Origin: Prolixibacteraceae bacterium
Lineage (GTDB): Bacteria; Bacteroidota; Bacteroidia; Bacteroidales; Prolixibacteraceae
Length of the DNA: 64,000 nucleotides
Assembly: GCA_018648265.1 (NCBI GenBank)
Contig: JABGRN010000008.1
Location: 1 to 64,000 of the forward strand
Direction of reading: 5' to 3'
Shown here: positions 18,837-28,302 of the stretch, in pieces
How the letters are laid out: each line of letters opens with the position of its first letter
How positions within the stretch are numbered: position 1 is the first letter of the stretch
Translations under genes and position numbers: made by a program
Notes under the pieces: generated by a model
Told to the model about the DNA's origin: nothing
Database searches by the model: none
What the model saw: only the letters and a program-made list of their open reading frames with translations

Positions 18837-19700
18837 ATGAGCGAAGATACAAATCGAGAGGAACAGACGACCAAAAAGAAAACAAAAAAAACAAAACAAG
18901 GCGAGATGTCTTTTTTAGAACATCTCGAAGAATTTCGTTGGCATATTGTACGTTCGGCAATGGCTATTTTTGCTTTTGCCATAGTTGCGTTTATTATGAA
19001 GGATTTTATTTTTGATACTGTAATTTTAAATCCACGAACGCCTGATTTTTGGACCAACCGTATGTTTGCCAAACTGGGTGATTTAGTTGGGAGTGAAGCC
19101 TTGAAAATAAACCAGGAACCTCTTGAACTGATTAGTATTAAAATTGCAGGGCAATTTTCAATGCACATTTGGACATCAATTATTGCCGGGTTTTTATTGG
19201 CCTCCCCGGTTGTATTTTACGAATTTTGGCGGTTTGTAAAACCTGCACTTTACGATAAAGAAAAAAAACATGCCAGCGGAGCCGTATTTTATACTTCCGC
19301 ATTATTTATGATGGGCGTTTTGTTTGGTTATTATTTAATTGTGCCGTTATCTGTCCACTTTTTGGGTACTTACAATGTTAGCAGCGATGTTGCCAATCAG
19401 ATTAACCTTAAATCTTATATCGGTTCGGTTACTTCAATTTCAATGGCGGCGGGGGTAGTTTTCTTATTGCCCATTTTTTCATATTTCCTGAGCAAGGTGG
19501 GTATATTAACACCACAGTTTATGAAAACATACAGGAAACATGCATATGTAGTAATGTTGTTACTTTCGGCAGTAATTACCCCACCTGATATTTTTAGTCA
19601 GGTAATGGTATGTTTCCCGCTTGTGTTTTTATATGAAATAGGAATAATGATTTCGCGTCGTGTAGTTAAAAAACGTGAAAAAGAATTGGAAGAAAATTAA
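18837..19700 (+). CDS. tatC: Twin-arginine translocase subunit TatC
   Basis: A 287-residue inner-membrane protein with six predicted helices. The cytoplasmic N-terminus contains the MSFLEHLEEFRW motif diagnostic for TatC, and FYEFWRFVKPALY marks the first cytoplasmic loop that recognises twin-arginine signals. A Lys-rich N-terminal stretch of about 20 residues precedes the motif. It exports folded cofactor-containing proteins together with TatA, a homologue of which lies at 31551-31820. It is followed at 30 bases by lptB. Confidence 0.96.
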   Translation: MSEDTNREEQTTKKKTKKTKQGEMSFLEHLEEFRWHIVRSAMAIFAFAIVAFIMKDFIFDTVILNPRTPDFWTNRMFAKLGDLVGSEALKINQEPLELISIKIAGQFSMHIWTSIIAGFLLASPVVFYEFWRFVKPALYDKEKKHASGAVFYTSALFMMGVLFGYYLIVPLSVHFLGTYNVSSDVANQINLKSYIGSVTSISMAAGVVFLLPIFSYFLSKVGILTPQFMKTYRKHAYVVMLLLSAVITPPDIFSQVMVCFPLVFLYEIGIMISRRVVKKREKELEEN

Positions 19701-19730
19701 TTCTGGACGAAATTAACGTTATTTGCCTCA

Positions 19731-20453
19731 ATGATTCTTAGAGCCGAAAATATTGTCAAGAAATATAGAAAAAGAACTGTTGTTAAAGCAGTTAGTTTTA
19801 ACGTAAAACGGGGCGAAATTGTTGGTTTGCTTGGGCCAAACGGTGCCGGGAAAACTACTTCGTTTTATATGATTGTTGGTTTAGTCCAACCCTTTTCAGG
19901 AAAAATTTATATGGACGACGAGGATATTACCAAACTACCCGTTTATAAAAGGGCTAAAAAAGGGATTGGTTATCTGGCCCAGGAATCGTCGGTTTTCAGG
20001 AAATTGAGCATTGAAGACAACCTGAAAGCTGTTTTGGAAATGACAAACTATACAAAAGAATATCAAAAAGATAAGCTAGAGACACTGATTGAAGAGTTTG
20101 GCTTGCAGCACATTAGGAAAAGTAAGGGAGATCAACTTTCGGGAGGGGAGCGCCGCCGAACTGAAATTGCCCGTGCCTTGGCAATCGATCCAAAATTTAT
20201 TCTGCTCGACGAGCCATTTGCAGGTGTTGACCCTATTGCAGTGGAAGATATTCAACAAATTGTTATTAAACTGAAAGAAAAAAATATCGGCGTTTTAATT
20301 ACCGATCACAACGTTCACGAAACCCTTTCGATTACCGATCGCTCGTACCTTCTTTTTGAAGGTTCAATTTTAAAAGCAGGTTCTGCCGAAGATTTAGCCA
20401 ACGACGAAGATGTACGCAGGGTTTACCTCGGCCAGAATTTTGAGTTACGATAA
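19731..20453 (+). CDS. lptB: LPS export ABC transporter ATPase LptB
   Basis: A 240-residue ABC ATPase with Walker A GPNGAGKT (35-42), the signature LSGGERRR, Walker [13 protein letters not shown] and the switch histidine in TDHNVHETL. The sequence around [13 protein letters not shown] is specific for LptB rather than generic transporters. It powers extraction of lipopolysaccharide from the inner membrane with LptF/LptG, which are not in this window. It is probably co-transcribed with tatC. Confidence 0.95.
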   Translation: MILRAENIVKKYRKRTVVKAVSFNVKRGEIVGLLGPNGAGKTTSFYMIVGLVQPFSGKIYMDDEDITKLPVYKRAKKGIGYLAQESSVFRKLSIEDNLKAVLEMTNYTKEYQKDKLETLIEEFGLQHIRKSKGDQLSGGERRRTEIARALAIDPKFILLDEPFAGVDPIAVEDIQQIVIKLKEKNIGVLITDHNVHETLSITDRSYLLFEGSILKAGSAEDLANDEDVRRVYLGQNFELR

Positions 20454-20595
20454 TCTTAAATTCTTTCAAATACATTTTATTTTTCCCTTTTTAGATTTGC
20501 AGATTCGAAAAACTTAATTTTCTTTGCTTCGCCAAAATGAAAAACGCTTTTTAATTGATAAAAAGACAAAGTTTGGCATAAAAATTCTTTTAAAA

Positions 20596-20626
20596 TTTGG
20601 TGAATTACAAAAATGCAGTATTTTTG
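20596..20626 (+). promoter_or_regulatory. Consensus Bacteroidota promoter for tRNA-Glu and rpsT
   Basis: TTTG at 20596-20599 and a perfect TAnnTTTG box (TATTTTTG, 20619-20626) are separated by 19 bases, the ideal spacing for the Bacteroidota primary sigma factor. The tRNA begins 30 bases downstream, so it and probably rpsT are transcribed from here. Confidence 0.75.
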
Positions 20627-20655
20627 CAGTCCCAAAATTAAAGGGAAATAAGGAA

Positions 20656-20727
20656 GGCCCGTTCGTCTAGGGGTTAGGACGCCAGGTTTTCATCCTGGTA
20701 GCAGGGGTTCGAATCCCCTACGGGCTA
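20656..20727 (+). tRNA. tRNA-Glu (anticodon UUC)
   Basis: A 72-base cloverleaf. The acceptor stem GGCCCGT pairs with ACGGGCT (terminal G-U pair) and the anticodon stem CCAGG/CCTGG encloses TTTTCAT, with anticodon TTC. The T arm is CAGGGGTTCGAATCCCCT-like with the standard TTCGAAT loop. CCA is not encoded. It sits directly between a consensus promoter and rpsT. Confidence 0.96.
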
Positions 20728-20751
20728 CTTAAATTAAAGAAATTTGAAAAT

Positions 20752-21003
20752 ATGGCACATCACAAATCAGCCTTAAAAAGAATTAGGCAAAGCGAAAAGA
20801 AAAGGGTACACAATAAATACTACGCCAAAACTACACGTAATGCAATAAAAACCTTACGTGATGCTACTGATAAAGAAGAGGCAGTAAAGTTGTACCCTGA
20901 AGTGGTTTCTATGATTGATAGTCTTGCTAAACGCAATATCATCCATAAAAACAAAGCTTCAAACCTGAAATCAAAATTAACGGTTCAGGTGAATCAATTG
21001 TAA
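20752..21003 (+). CDS. rpsT: 30S ribosomal protein S20
   Basis: An 83-residue, very basic protein starting [16 protein letters not shown], the signature of S20. It binds 16S rRNA in the small subunit body. It begins 24 bases after tRNA-Glu and is closed by a strong terminator, suggesting a joint tRNA-mRNA transcript processed at the tRNA 3' end. Confidence 0.97.
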   Translation: MAHHKSALKRIRQSEKKRVHNKYYAKTTRNAIKTLRDATDKEEAVKLYPEVVSMIDSLAKRNIIHKNKASNLKSKLTVQVNQL

Positions 21004-21021
21004 CAGGTATTTTAAGATATT

Positions 21022-21057
21022 AAAAAAACCTTTCGTCAACAAGCGGAAGGTTTTTTT
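21022..21057 (+). terminator. Intrinsic terminator of rpsT
   Basis: AAAAAAACCTTTCG pairs with CGGAAGGTTTTTTT over an 8-base loop (14 bp with one G-T pair), ending in seven T. The A-rich left arm makes it potentially bidirectional. Confidence 0.85.
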
Positions 21058-21131
21058 ATGCCCGGAATTTTTCGCTTCCCTCTTTTAAATTCGGTTTAAA
21101 ATCATTATTTTTAAACTAAACTCCGGGCAAC

Positions 21132-21827
21132 ATGAATGAATATAAAAAACTTAACATCAAAGACTGGGCTGTTGAAGACCGTCCACGCGAAAAGTTATTA
21201 TCAAATGGTTCACGTACTTTAACTGATGCCGAACTTATTGCTATTTTAATCGGTTCAGGAAATGTTGATGAGACAGCAGTAGAACTTTCGCGACGGATAT
21301 TAACAGCGACTGATAATAATTTAAATAATTTAGGAAGGAAAGGCATCCATTTCCTTAAATCATTTAACGGAATTGGAGAAGCAAAAGCAGTATCAATTGT
21401 AGCTGCGCTCGAATTAGGAAAACGTAGAAAAGAAGCGGATGTTTTCACCAAAAACAAAATTAACGGAAGCAAAAATGCAGCCGATTATTTTCAACCGCTT
21501 TTGGGTGATTTAAACCACGAAGAGTTTTGGGTAATGTTGCTAGATCGTGGGAATAAAATCCTCGATAGTTTTATGGTAAGCCAAGGCGGAATTTCGGGTA
21601 CAATTATCGACGTGCGACTAATTTTAAAAACGGCACTTGAAAAACTGTCAAGTGGAATAATTCTTTGTCACAACCATCCTTCGGGAACAATGGAAGCGTC
21701 GGACGCTGATTTAAAAATTACCAAAAAAATTATTGATGCTGCTAAAATTATGGACATTTCAGTACTGGATCATATAATAATTGGACAAAACAGTTATCTT
21801 AGTTTGGCCGACGAAGGAATGTTGTAA
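21132..21827 (+). CDS. radC: RadC-family JAB-domain protein
   Basis: A 231-residue RadC-like protein. An N-terminal UPF0758/HhH part (IKDWAVEDRPREKLL, then NGIGEAKA) precedes the JAB/MPN metalloprotease-like domain with the zinc motif HNHPSGTMEASDAD. Despite its name, the family's role is unsettled; RadC homologues are suspected of DNA-related or ubiquitin-peptidase-like activity. Length is normal. It begins 74 bases after the rpsT terminator and may be the first gene of the following envelope cluster, with 20 bases to the next start. Confidence 0.92.
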   Translation: MNEYKKLNIKDWAVEDRPREKLLSNGSRTLTDAELIAILIGSGNVDETAVELSRRILTATDNNLNNLGRKGIHFLKSFNGIGEAKAVSIVAALELGKRRKEADVFTKNKINGSKNAADYFQPLLGDLNHEEFWVMLLDRGNKILDSFMVSQGGISGTIIDVRLILKTALEKLSSGIILCHNHPSGTMEASDADLKITKKIIDAAKIMDISVLDHIIIGQNSYLSLADEGML

Positions 21828-21847
21828 TAAAAAATGCCGCTGTTAAA

Positions 21848-23170
21848 ATGATTTTAATTTATTCAGAAGAAATTACACCTCGTTTAGAGTACATCGCAAA
21901 ACTAATTTTCACACATATATTGAAAGTTGAAATTAGTTTTACTACCAATTCTTCCGAATTCATAAAGTCAGATTCACCAAAATTAAATTACTCTGACAAA
22001 AAACTAAACAACGAATTCTATATAAAACCACATCCGTTACTATTTAGTAAAGAGCTAATTAATCAAGATATTGACCTGGGTTTATTTGGGGGAGAAGAAT
22101 ATTTTTTTGAAAGTTCAAAAAACTCGATGTTAACTTTTGATCCTTTTGCAGCCTCATTTTATGTAGTTACCCGCTACGAAGAATATCTTGAAACTGACAG
22201 GGATAAATTTAATCGCTACCCTGTAGAAAAGAGTATTTTATTTAAAAACAACCTGCAGAAAAAACCGGTTGTAAATATTTGGGCCAATTTATTAGCCGAA
22301 AAATTACATGAAAAATATCCGCAACTGGTTTTCCGCGAGCGCAAATTTGATTTTCTTTCTACTATTGATATCGACAATTCCTGGGCGTATTTACACAAAG
22401 GGTTTTTGCGAAGTTCAGGAGCACTTTTTAAAGTACTTACAAAAGGTAATTTTACGGAAGTAAAAAATAGAATTAATGTGTTGTTGGGTTCAACAAAAGA
22501 TCCATACGATACTTACGATTTTCTAAATTCAGTTTTTAAAGGGAATGAAAAGAACGTTTATTTCTTTTTTCTTTTGGGCGATTATTCGCGTTTCGACAAA
22601 AATGTTTCTTATAAAAACAGGCATTTCCGAAAATTAATTCAAAAAATTAAAGAAAAATATGCTGTTGGCATTCATCCATCTTTTTTATCTGATAAGAAAA
22701 AAGAGTCTAAAAATTTGAAATTTGAGATTCAGCGGCTTAAAGAAATTACGGGAAGTAAAGTCAAAAAAAGCAGGCAACATTTTCTTCAATTAAGTTTTCC
22801 TGAAACTTACAGGCGATTAATAAAAGCCGGAATTGACGAAGATTTTACCATGGGTTATCCATCGCAAACCGGTTTTCGTGCAGGTATTTGCACCCCATTT
22901 TATTTTTACGATTTGGAGAAAGAAACAACAACAAATCTGAAAATAGTCCCGTTTCAGGTTATGGATGTTACTTTGCGCGATTATATGAAATTAACACCCG
23001 AACAAGCAACAAACGAAATTGAACGGCTTATGACAGAAGTAAAAAATGTGGGAGGTACGTTTGTGAGCATCTGGCACAACGAAACGGTAAGCAATTTGGG
23101 AAGTTGGAAAGGATTTCGCGAAGTTTTTGAAAAGATGAATAAAAGGGGTTTCGAGTTAGCAAATGAATAA
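21848..23170 (+). CDS. Polysaccharide deacetylase-like protein (DUF7033-type)
   Basis: A 440-residue protein of the type found in Bacteroidota glycan loci: an N-terminal DUF7033-like domain (about 1-150, with FFESSKNSMLTFDPFAASFYVVTRYEEY) followed by a NodB-like deacetylase fold (DIDNSW near 178, GIHPSF near 278, and C-terminal SIWHNE). The Asp and His residues expected for the metal site are present, but the usual TFDDG is replaced by IDIDN. It has no signal peptide, so it is probably cytoplasmic. Its last eight bases overlap the next gene, so the cluster is translationally coupled. The substrate is unknown. Confidence 0.7.
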   Translation: MILIYSEEITPRLEYIAKLIFTHILKVEISFTTNSSEFIKSDSPKLNYSDKKLNNEFYIKPHPLLFSKELINQDIDLGLFGGEEYFFESSKNSMLTFDPFAASFYVVTRYEEYLETDRDKFNRYPVEKSILFKNNLQKKPVVNIWANLLAEKLHEKYPQLVFRERKFDFLSTIDIDNSWAYLHKGFLRSSGALFKVLTKGNFTEVKNRINVLLGSTKDPYDTYDFLNSVFKGNEKNVYFFFLLGDYSRFDKNVSYKNRHFRKLIQKIKEKYAVGIHPSFLSDKKKESKNLKFEIQRLKEITGSKVKKSRQHFLQLSFPETYRRLIKAGIDEDFTMGYPSQTGFRAGICTPFYFYDLEKETTTNLKIVPFQVMDVTLRDYMKLTPEQATNEIERLMTEVKNVGGTFVSIWHNETVSNLGSWKGFREVFEKMNKRGFELANE

Positions 23171-24086
23171 TAATCAGAAAATAAAATATATAAAACACGA
23201 AGACATTGATTCCGAAAAATGGAACCGATGTATTGAGAATGCACCCAACAGTAGGTTTTATGCTAACGACTGGCATCTCGATCGGACTGCCGTAGTTTGG
23301 GATGCACTTATTTGGGGCGATTACGAATTTGTGATGCCACTTACTTTTCGCAGGAAACTGGGTATTTCGTATTTATACCAACCACTTTTTTGCCAGCAAT
23401 TGGGAATATTTCCTTCTCCTCCAAACAAAATAGCCGCATATTTTTATAGTTCATTGGTGAAAAAATTCAGGTACTCCGACATTCAACTTAATTCTCAAAA
23501 TCAATCGGTGAATGTTGAAGCGGAGGTTGATTTATTATCCCGGGAAAATTATCTGCTTCCGCTGAATAATGATTATAAAACAATTTCTAACGGTTTTTCA
23601 AAAAATACAAAAAGGAACCTGAAAAAAGCTAACAGTAATAATTTGAAACTTATTGCCGGAATCAGGTTGGAAGATTATCTCGCATTTAAATCGATAAATT
23701 TGCAGATAAACCTGGGAAAAAAGGAACTTGGAAAACTGAAAAGTATAATTGCATTTGGACAGTATAAAGGATTTGGCGAAATTCATGGGGTTTACACCGC
23801 TGAAAACGAGTTGTGTGCGGCCGTATATTTTTGCAGATGGGAAAACCGGGTTATTTATATGAATGCCGCTTCAAATTCCCAGGGAAAAGAATTACGGGGA
23901 ATGTATTTTTTGGTCGATAATTTTATTCAGGCGAATGCAGAAAAAAATCTGATTCTCGATTTTGAAGGTTCGATGATTCCAGGTGTTGCTCGGTTTTACG
24001 GTGGATTTGGTGCTTCTCCTGAAACATATTTTCAACTTAAATTTAATCGTTTACCTTTGCCATTAAAGTGGTTAAAACGAAAGTAG
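23163..24086 (+). CDS. FemAB/GNAT-like acyltransferase
   Basis: A 307-residue protein resembling the FemAB-like (BioF2-type) GNAT fold: two tandem acetyltransferase-like halves, a central basic SKNTKRNLKKANSNN stretch typical of these enzymes, and a C-terminal DFEGSMIPGVARFYGGFGA motif. Related proteins add amino acids or acyl groups to cell-wall or exopolysaccharide precursors. It lies between two deacetylase-like genes, overlapping the first and three bases from the second, so it most likely modifies the same glycan. Confidence 0.7.
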   Translation: MNNNQKIKYIKHEDIDSEKWNRCIENAPNSRFYANDWHLDRTAVVWDALIWGDYEFVMPLTFRRKLGISYLYQPLFCQQLGIFPSPPNKIAAYFYSSLVKKFRYSDIQLNSQNQSVNVEAEVDLLSRENYLLPLNNDYKTISNGFSKNTKRNLKKANSNNLKLIAGIRLEDYLAFKSINLQINLGKKELGKLKSIIAFGQYKGFGEIHGVYTAENELCAAVYFCRWENRVIYMNAASNSQGKELRGMYFLVDNFIQANAEKNLILDFEGSMIPGVARFYGGFGASPETYFQLKFNRLPLPLKWLKRK

Positions 24087-24089
24087 AAA

Positions 24090-25064
24090 ATGAGAAATTT
24101 CCCTCGTTTTATTAGTAAACAGATTGGCAGGATGATACCTGCGAATTCACTTTTTAAAATATCCGTTCCTGTTTTTTTGCCGTTTTACCACGTGGTCAGC
24201 AACGAGAAATTGCCACATATTCTTAATTATCCTTATCGAAATGCAATTCAGTTTGAAAAAGAATTAGATTTCTATTTGAAATATTTTAAACCGGTTTCCC
24301 TCGATTATTTAATTTCAAAAACTAATTCCAAAGAAAAGATTTTTCACTTGAGTTTCGACGATGGTTTAAAAGAATGCGGGGAAATAATAGCCCCTGTTTT
24401 ATTGAAAAAAGGAATTCCAGCTAGCTTTTTTATAAATCCTGGTTTTGTAGATAACCGGGCACTTTTTCACAAATATAAAGCAAGTCTTATTTTAGGTGAA
24501 ATGTTGAATAACCAGAATATTGAGGCAGAAAAATTATTGAAGAAGAATAACTTGCAAGGTAAAAATGTTTTAAAAGCCGAAATTTCTCAAGTTCAGATTT
24601 TGGACAAAACGGCTGAAATATTGGGGATTAATTTTTATGAATTTCTTAAAAAGCAAAAACCATATTTAACAACAGAACAAATCCTCTGGTTAAAATCTCA
24701 TGGATTTTCAATTGGGGCACACAGTTTTAACCATCCCGAATTTTGGCAGATTTCGGAAGAAGATCAGATTAAGGAAGTTAAAAAAAGTATGGAGTGGTTA
24801 AATGAAAATATACACCCTGAAATTAAAGCATTTTCATTTCCATTTACCGATTCAGGAATTTCTTCCAGAGTATTAAAAGCTTTATCAAATGAAAATATTT
24901 GTGACATTACCTTTGGAACTGCAGGTGTAAAATACGATGAATTTGAGAATCATTTCCAACGCTATCCGGTCGAACAACCGGGAAGTTTTATTACGAATAT
25001 AAAATCGGAATGGGTATATTTTAAACTCAGAAAAATTATCAGAAAAGCAACAGTAAAACATTGA
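24090..25064 (+). CDS. Polysaccharide deacetylase
   Basis: A 324-residue NodB-domain protein. LSFDDGLKEC (about 88-97) is the catalytic TFDDG-like motif, HSFNHPEF (about 211-218) supplies the metal-binding H-x3-H, and SFPFTDSG is the later substrate-side motif. It would remove N- or O-acetyl groups from an envelope polysaccharide or its lipid-linked precursor. No clear signal peptide is visible. Its stop overlaps the TTG start of the next gene by four bases. Confidence 0.82.
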   Translation: MRNFPRFISKQIGRMIPANSLFKISVPVFLPFYHVVSNEKLPHILNYPYRNAIQFEKELDFYLKYFKPVSLDYLISKTNSKEKIFHLSFDDGLKECGEIIAPVLLKKGIPASFFINPGFVDNRALFHKYKASLILGEMLNNQNIEAEKLLKKNNLQGKNVLKAEISQVQILDKTAEILGINFYEFLKKQKPYLTTEQILWLKSHGFSIGAHSFNHPEFWQISEEDQIKEVKKSMEWLNENIHPEIKAFSFPFTDSGISSRVLKALSNENICDITFGTAGVKYDEFENHFQRYPVEQPGSFITNIKSEWVYFKLRKIIRKATVKH

Positions 25065-26149
25065 AATTAGAGATTAAGAAAATACGTTTAAATGAATTGG
25101 ATAGTTTTGTGCAAAGCGAAACTTATAATCGTTTTTTGAATGTTCCGATAACTCCAGAAAGGGCAAAATCGTTTATTCATAATCCGCATGCCAAACCCGA
25201 CGATGTTGTACTTTTTCTTGGTTTTGTTGAAGGGAAGTTGGTTGCATTCCGCAGTTTGTTTGCCGGAATTGTGACTACAAAAAATGAACAAATCCGGTTT
25301 GGCTGGTGCAGCGGAAATTGGGTTCATCCCGATTTTCGGAGGAACGGATTTTCGGAACAGCTTTTAAAAGAGGCACATTCCGACTGGAACGGAAAACTGA
25401 TGTTTACAAATTACGCCCCGTCTTCGGAAAATTTGTATTTAAAAACAGGCTGGTTTCAAAGTATTTACGAATTTGCGGGAGTTCGTGGATATTTATTTCC
25501 TAAAACCCGGAAATTATTACCGGCAGCGAATAAAAACATGGGTTTAAAATTGTTGTTTTCGGTGATCGATTTTTTTATTGCTGTTGTTTCAACAATCAGG
25601 TTGTGGTTTTTTGATTCTGAAAACAATCCGGATTATCGATTAGAAACTATCCAATTTCCCGACGAACAATGTTTTGAATCCATTCAAAAAAACAATTCAA
25701 CTTTCGTTTTTAATCGGAATGCGAACGAATTGAAGTGGATTTTTCAGTACCCCTGGATTTCAAAAATCGAATCTACGATTTCAAAAAAATATCCGTTTTC
25801 TTCTTATTCAAGTTCTTTTATATATCAAACAGTTAAGATTTTTAATAAAAATAATTTTGCCGGATTTTTTATTTTTTCTGTAAAAGAGGGGCATTTAAAG
25901 ACCTTATATTTTAATGTTCCATCCGGAATTGAAAATAAAGTGGCGAATTACTTAAAACAATTCTGTATAAAACACAAAATTGAGTTAGTAACTGTTTATA
26001 AAACTGAAATCGCGCTGCAATTTTTTGCCCAAAAATTCCCATTTTTACACACGAAAAAATACGGGCAGAAAATATACAGTTCATTTGAAATTAACGTTGA
26101 GAAAAAATATCAATTTCAGGACGGTGACGGAGATGTAATTTTTACTTAA
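25061..26149 (+). CDS. GNAT-family N-acetyltransferase-like protein
   Basis: A 362-residue protein whose N-terminal part (about 1-150) has the GNAT acetyl-CoA fold, with the A motif RFGWCSGNWVHPDFRRNGFSE containing the expected R-x-x-G-type loop. The remaining 200 residues look like a second, degenerate GNAT half. It begins with TTG overlapping the previous stop (TTGA), so it is the last gene of the four-gene cluster and translationally coupled. Target unknown; an amino sugar of the same polysaccharide is the natural guess. Confidence 0.65.
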   Translation: MKLEIKKIRLNELDSFVQSETYNRFLNVPITPERAKSFIHNPHAKPDDVVLFLGFVEGKLVAFRSLFAGIVTTKNEQIRFGWCSGNWVHPDFRRNGFSEQLLKEAHSDWNGKLMFTNYAPSSENLYLKTGWFQSIYEFAGVRGYLFPKTRKLLPAANKNMGLKLLFSVIDFFIAVVSTIRLWFFDSENNPDYRLETIQFPDEQCFESIQKNNSTFVFNRNANELKWIFQYPWISKIESTISKKYPFSSYSSSFIYQTVKIFNKNNFAGFFIFSVKEGHLKTLYFNVPSGIENKVANYLKQFCIKHKIELVTVYKTEIALQFFAQKFPFLHTKKYGQKIYSSFEINVEKKYQFQDGDGDVIFT

Positions 26150-26158
26150 TCATACAAA

Positions 26159-26821
26159 ATGGAAATAAATATTTTAGGGAATAACCATTCAATTTTAGAT
26201 CAATACCTGGCTGAAATCAGGGACGAATCCATTCAAAAGGACCCGCTTCGGTTTCGCGAAAATTTGTACCGCATTGGTGAGTTATTTGCCTATGAAATTA
26301 GTAAAGAGCTGGAATTTACAGTCAACGATATTATTACACCGCTGGGTATAGCCAAAGTTCCGGTATTAAAAAATCAACCGGTTCTGGCTACTATTTTACG
26401 GGCCGGATTACCAATGCACAACGGATTGCTGAAGATTTTCGACCGGGCTGAAAATTGTTTTATTTCTGCCTATCGAAAGTACACTAAAAAAGGAGGATTT
26501 GAAATTGAATTTGAATACATGGCTTCACCTTCGTTGGAGAATAAAGTAGTAATTTTATCTGACCCAATGCTGGCTTCAGGCAAATCGATGGAAATAGGTT
26601 ACCGTGCGTTATTTAGCAAAGGGAAACCGTCACATGTTCATTTGGCTTCAATTATTTCGAGTCAACAGGGCGTGGATTATGTTGTTGAAAATATTAATGA
26701 CAAAAATGTTACGCTTTGGCTCGGAGCTGTCGATGCAGGAATGACCTCAAAGTCGTATATCGTTCCTGGTCTTGGTGATGCAGGTGATCTTGCTTACGGG
26801 GAGAAGATTGATTCAAAATAA
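26159..26821 (+). CDS. upp: Uracil phosphoribosyltransferase
   Basis: A 220-residue UPRTase that makes UMP from uracil and PRPP. The 5-phosphoribose loop is LSDPMLASGKSM (about 140-151) and the C-terminal uracil site GLGDAGDLAYG is intact. Bacteroidota versions are slightly longer and more divergent than the enterobacterial enzyme, as here. It follows the envelope cluster by nine bases but is functionally unrelated to it. Confidence 0.92.
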   Translation: MEINILGNNHSILDQYLAEIRDESIQKDPLRFRENLYRIGELFAYEISKELEFTVNDIITPLGIAKVPVLKNQPVLATILRAGLPMHNGLLKIFDRAENCFISAYRKYTKKGGFEIEFEYMASPSLENKVVILSDPMLASGKSMEIGYRALFSKGKPSHVHLASIISSQQGVDYVVENINDKNVTLWLGAVDAGMTSKSYIVPGLGDAGDLAYGEKIDSK

Positions 26822-26841
26822 ATATACCGGATTAAACTATC

Positions 26842-26861
26842 ATTCCCTCGAAAGAGGGAAT
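26842..26861. repeat. Perfect GAAA-loop hairpin between converging genes
   Basis: ATTCCCTC and GAGGGAAT form an 8-bp perfect stem around a GAAA tetraloop between the ends of upp and the convergent reductase gene. There is no T-run on either side, so it is a weak terminator candidate or a 3'-end stabilising hairpin. A similar CCCTGAAAGAGGG lies at 37681-37693. Confidence 0.5.
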
Positions 26862-26924
26862 CTCAGAAACAACTGGTAAATTACTGCACTTACAGGATAA
26901 CAATACTTTTTAATTGTTATTCGA

Positions 26925-27605
26925 CTAAAAATAAACCTCAACATTTACATCTTCCCTGTCGAACCCTTTTTCTTTGAGTATTTCCATTGAATCGAAAATC
27001 ATATCGCTGTTTCCGCAAAGATAAAAGCATGTATTTTTTTCGAAATTGGTTTGTTTCAGATATTCAGTTAACCGGCCTTTAAAATCCGATCGGTTATCGC
27101 GCGATGTACACAAAGCATACCGATTATTTTCGTATTCTGCTTTTTCGTAACCTTCACTGGCATACCGAACGCCATGAATTAGTTGATAATCAATATTCGG
27201 GTAACTTTTTATCATGCTATGGAACGGGGCAATTCCTGTTCCGCTGGCAATAAAAACGTGTTTGTGTGTGTGCTGCTTTTTTGTGTCCAAATTAAATTTT
27301 CCAAACGGGCCGTGAACTTCAACCAAATCACCTGGTTTAAGGTGTTTTAATTTGGGTGAAAAATATCCACCTTCTACTTCTTTAACCAAAATTTCAAGGT
27401 TCTTATTTTCTTCTGAACTATAAATTGAATATTCGCGGTTTTGATAATCACCCATTATCGAAAGCGAAATATGCTGACCTGCAACATATTTGAACCTGCT
27501 TTTTGGCAGCGATAAAATGAATGTGTTTTCTGTTAAATTCCTAATATTAACGATTTTATAGAAATGCACATCAATTTGCAGATCAGTATTTGTATTAATA
27601 GCCAT
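26925..27605 (-). CDS. Ferredoxin-NADP reductase-like flavoprotein
   Basis: A 226-residue single-module reductase: an FAD-binding beta barrel with RREYSIYS-equivalent NREYSIYS (about 67-74) and an NAD(P)-binding domain with ASGTGIAPFHSM (about 117-128), ending in an acidic-aromatic VEVYF. It lacks a fused ferredoxin domain, so it must use a separate electron partner (ferredoxin or flavodoxin) to exchange electrons with NAD(P)H in the cytoplasm. A flavodoxin-fold gene is divergently transcribed next to it, but a link is only suggestive. Confidence 0.85.
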   Translation of the reverse strand: MAINTNTDLQIDVHFYKIVNIRNLTENTFILSLPKSRFKYVAGQHISLSIMGDYQNREYSIYSSEENKNLEILVKEVEGGYFSPKLKHLKPGDLVEVHGPFGKFNLDTKKQHTHKHVFIASGTGIAPFHSMIKSYPNIDYQLIHGVRYASEGYEKAEYENNRYALCTSRDNRSDFKGRLTEYLKQTNFEKNTCFYLCGNSDMIFDSMEILKEKGFDREDVNVEVYF

Positions 27606-27798
27606 GTTGTATTTAATATAAAATTTGCCAAAAATAAAATAGATTAATTAAATAAAGACGTTTAAGTATCTTTTTTAATCGATTATTTTAGAGAGTTAAC
27701 CGATTTTTAACACAAAAGTTTGTTTTGCAAAATGTAATTTAGTTGGAATTCAAAATGTAATAATTTAATCCCAAAAATTTAATAAAATATTTAAACGC

Positions 27799-28302
27799 AT
27801 GAAAACACTGATTGCCTTTTCTACCACACACGGCTGTACCGAAAAAACTTCGCAGGAATTGAAAGAGTATTTTGATGGAGAAGTGGAATTAATAAATTTA
27901 AAATCAGATCGTAATCCTAAGCTTGAGAAATTTAATCGGGTGATAATTGGAGGTTCTATTCACGCAGGACAGGTCCAGAAACGCGTAAAAGAGTTTTGTT
28001 CGAAAAACATTAACGAATTGAAATTAAAAGAATTAGGACTTTTTATTTGTTGCATGGAACCGGGTGAAACTGGTCAGAAACAGCTTTTAGATGCATATCC
28101 GGAAGAATTGCACCAGGTTGCAAAATCAGTTGCTGTTTTTGGTGGGGAGTTTGATTTTGAAAAAATGAATTTTCTTGAAAAAATTGTTGTAAAAAAGGTG
28201 GCAAAAGTGAAAAAGACCACATCGAAAGTTGACCACGAAGCCATTAGGATATTTTCGAAAAGGATGGATAAAGTTTTTAACCCTTTTCTTTTTTTAGTTT
28301 AA
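27799..28302 (+). CDS. Flavodoxin-fold protein, HemG-like
   Basis: A 167-residue flavodoxin-like protein with the FMN phosphate loop STTHGCTEKTS at residues 8-18, and IIGGSIHAGQVQKRVKEF, which is characteristic of the protoporphyrinogen oxidase HemG group. If it is HemG, it oxidises protoporphyrinogen IX using menaquinone. A generic flavodoxin-domain redox protein is the alternative. It overlaps the end of the convergent trmN6-like gene by four bases. Confidence 0.7.
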   Translation: MKTLIAFSTTHGCTEKTSQELKEYFDGEVELINLKSDRNPKLEKFNRVIIGGSIHAGQVQKRVKEFCSKNINELKLKELGLFICCMEPGETGQKQLLDAYPEELHQVAKSVAVFGGEFDFEKMNFLEKIVVKKVAKVKKTTSKVDHEAIRIFSKRMDKVFNPFLFLV

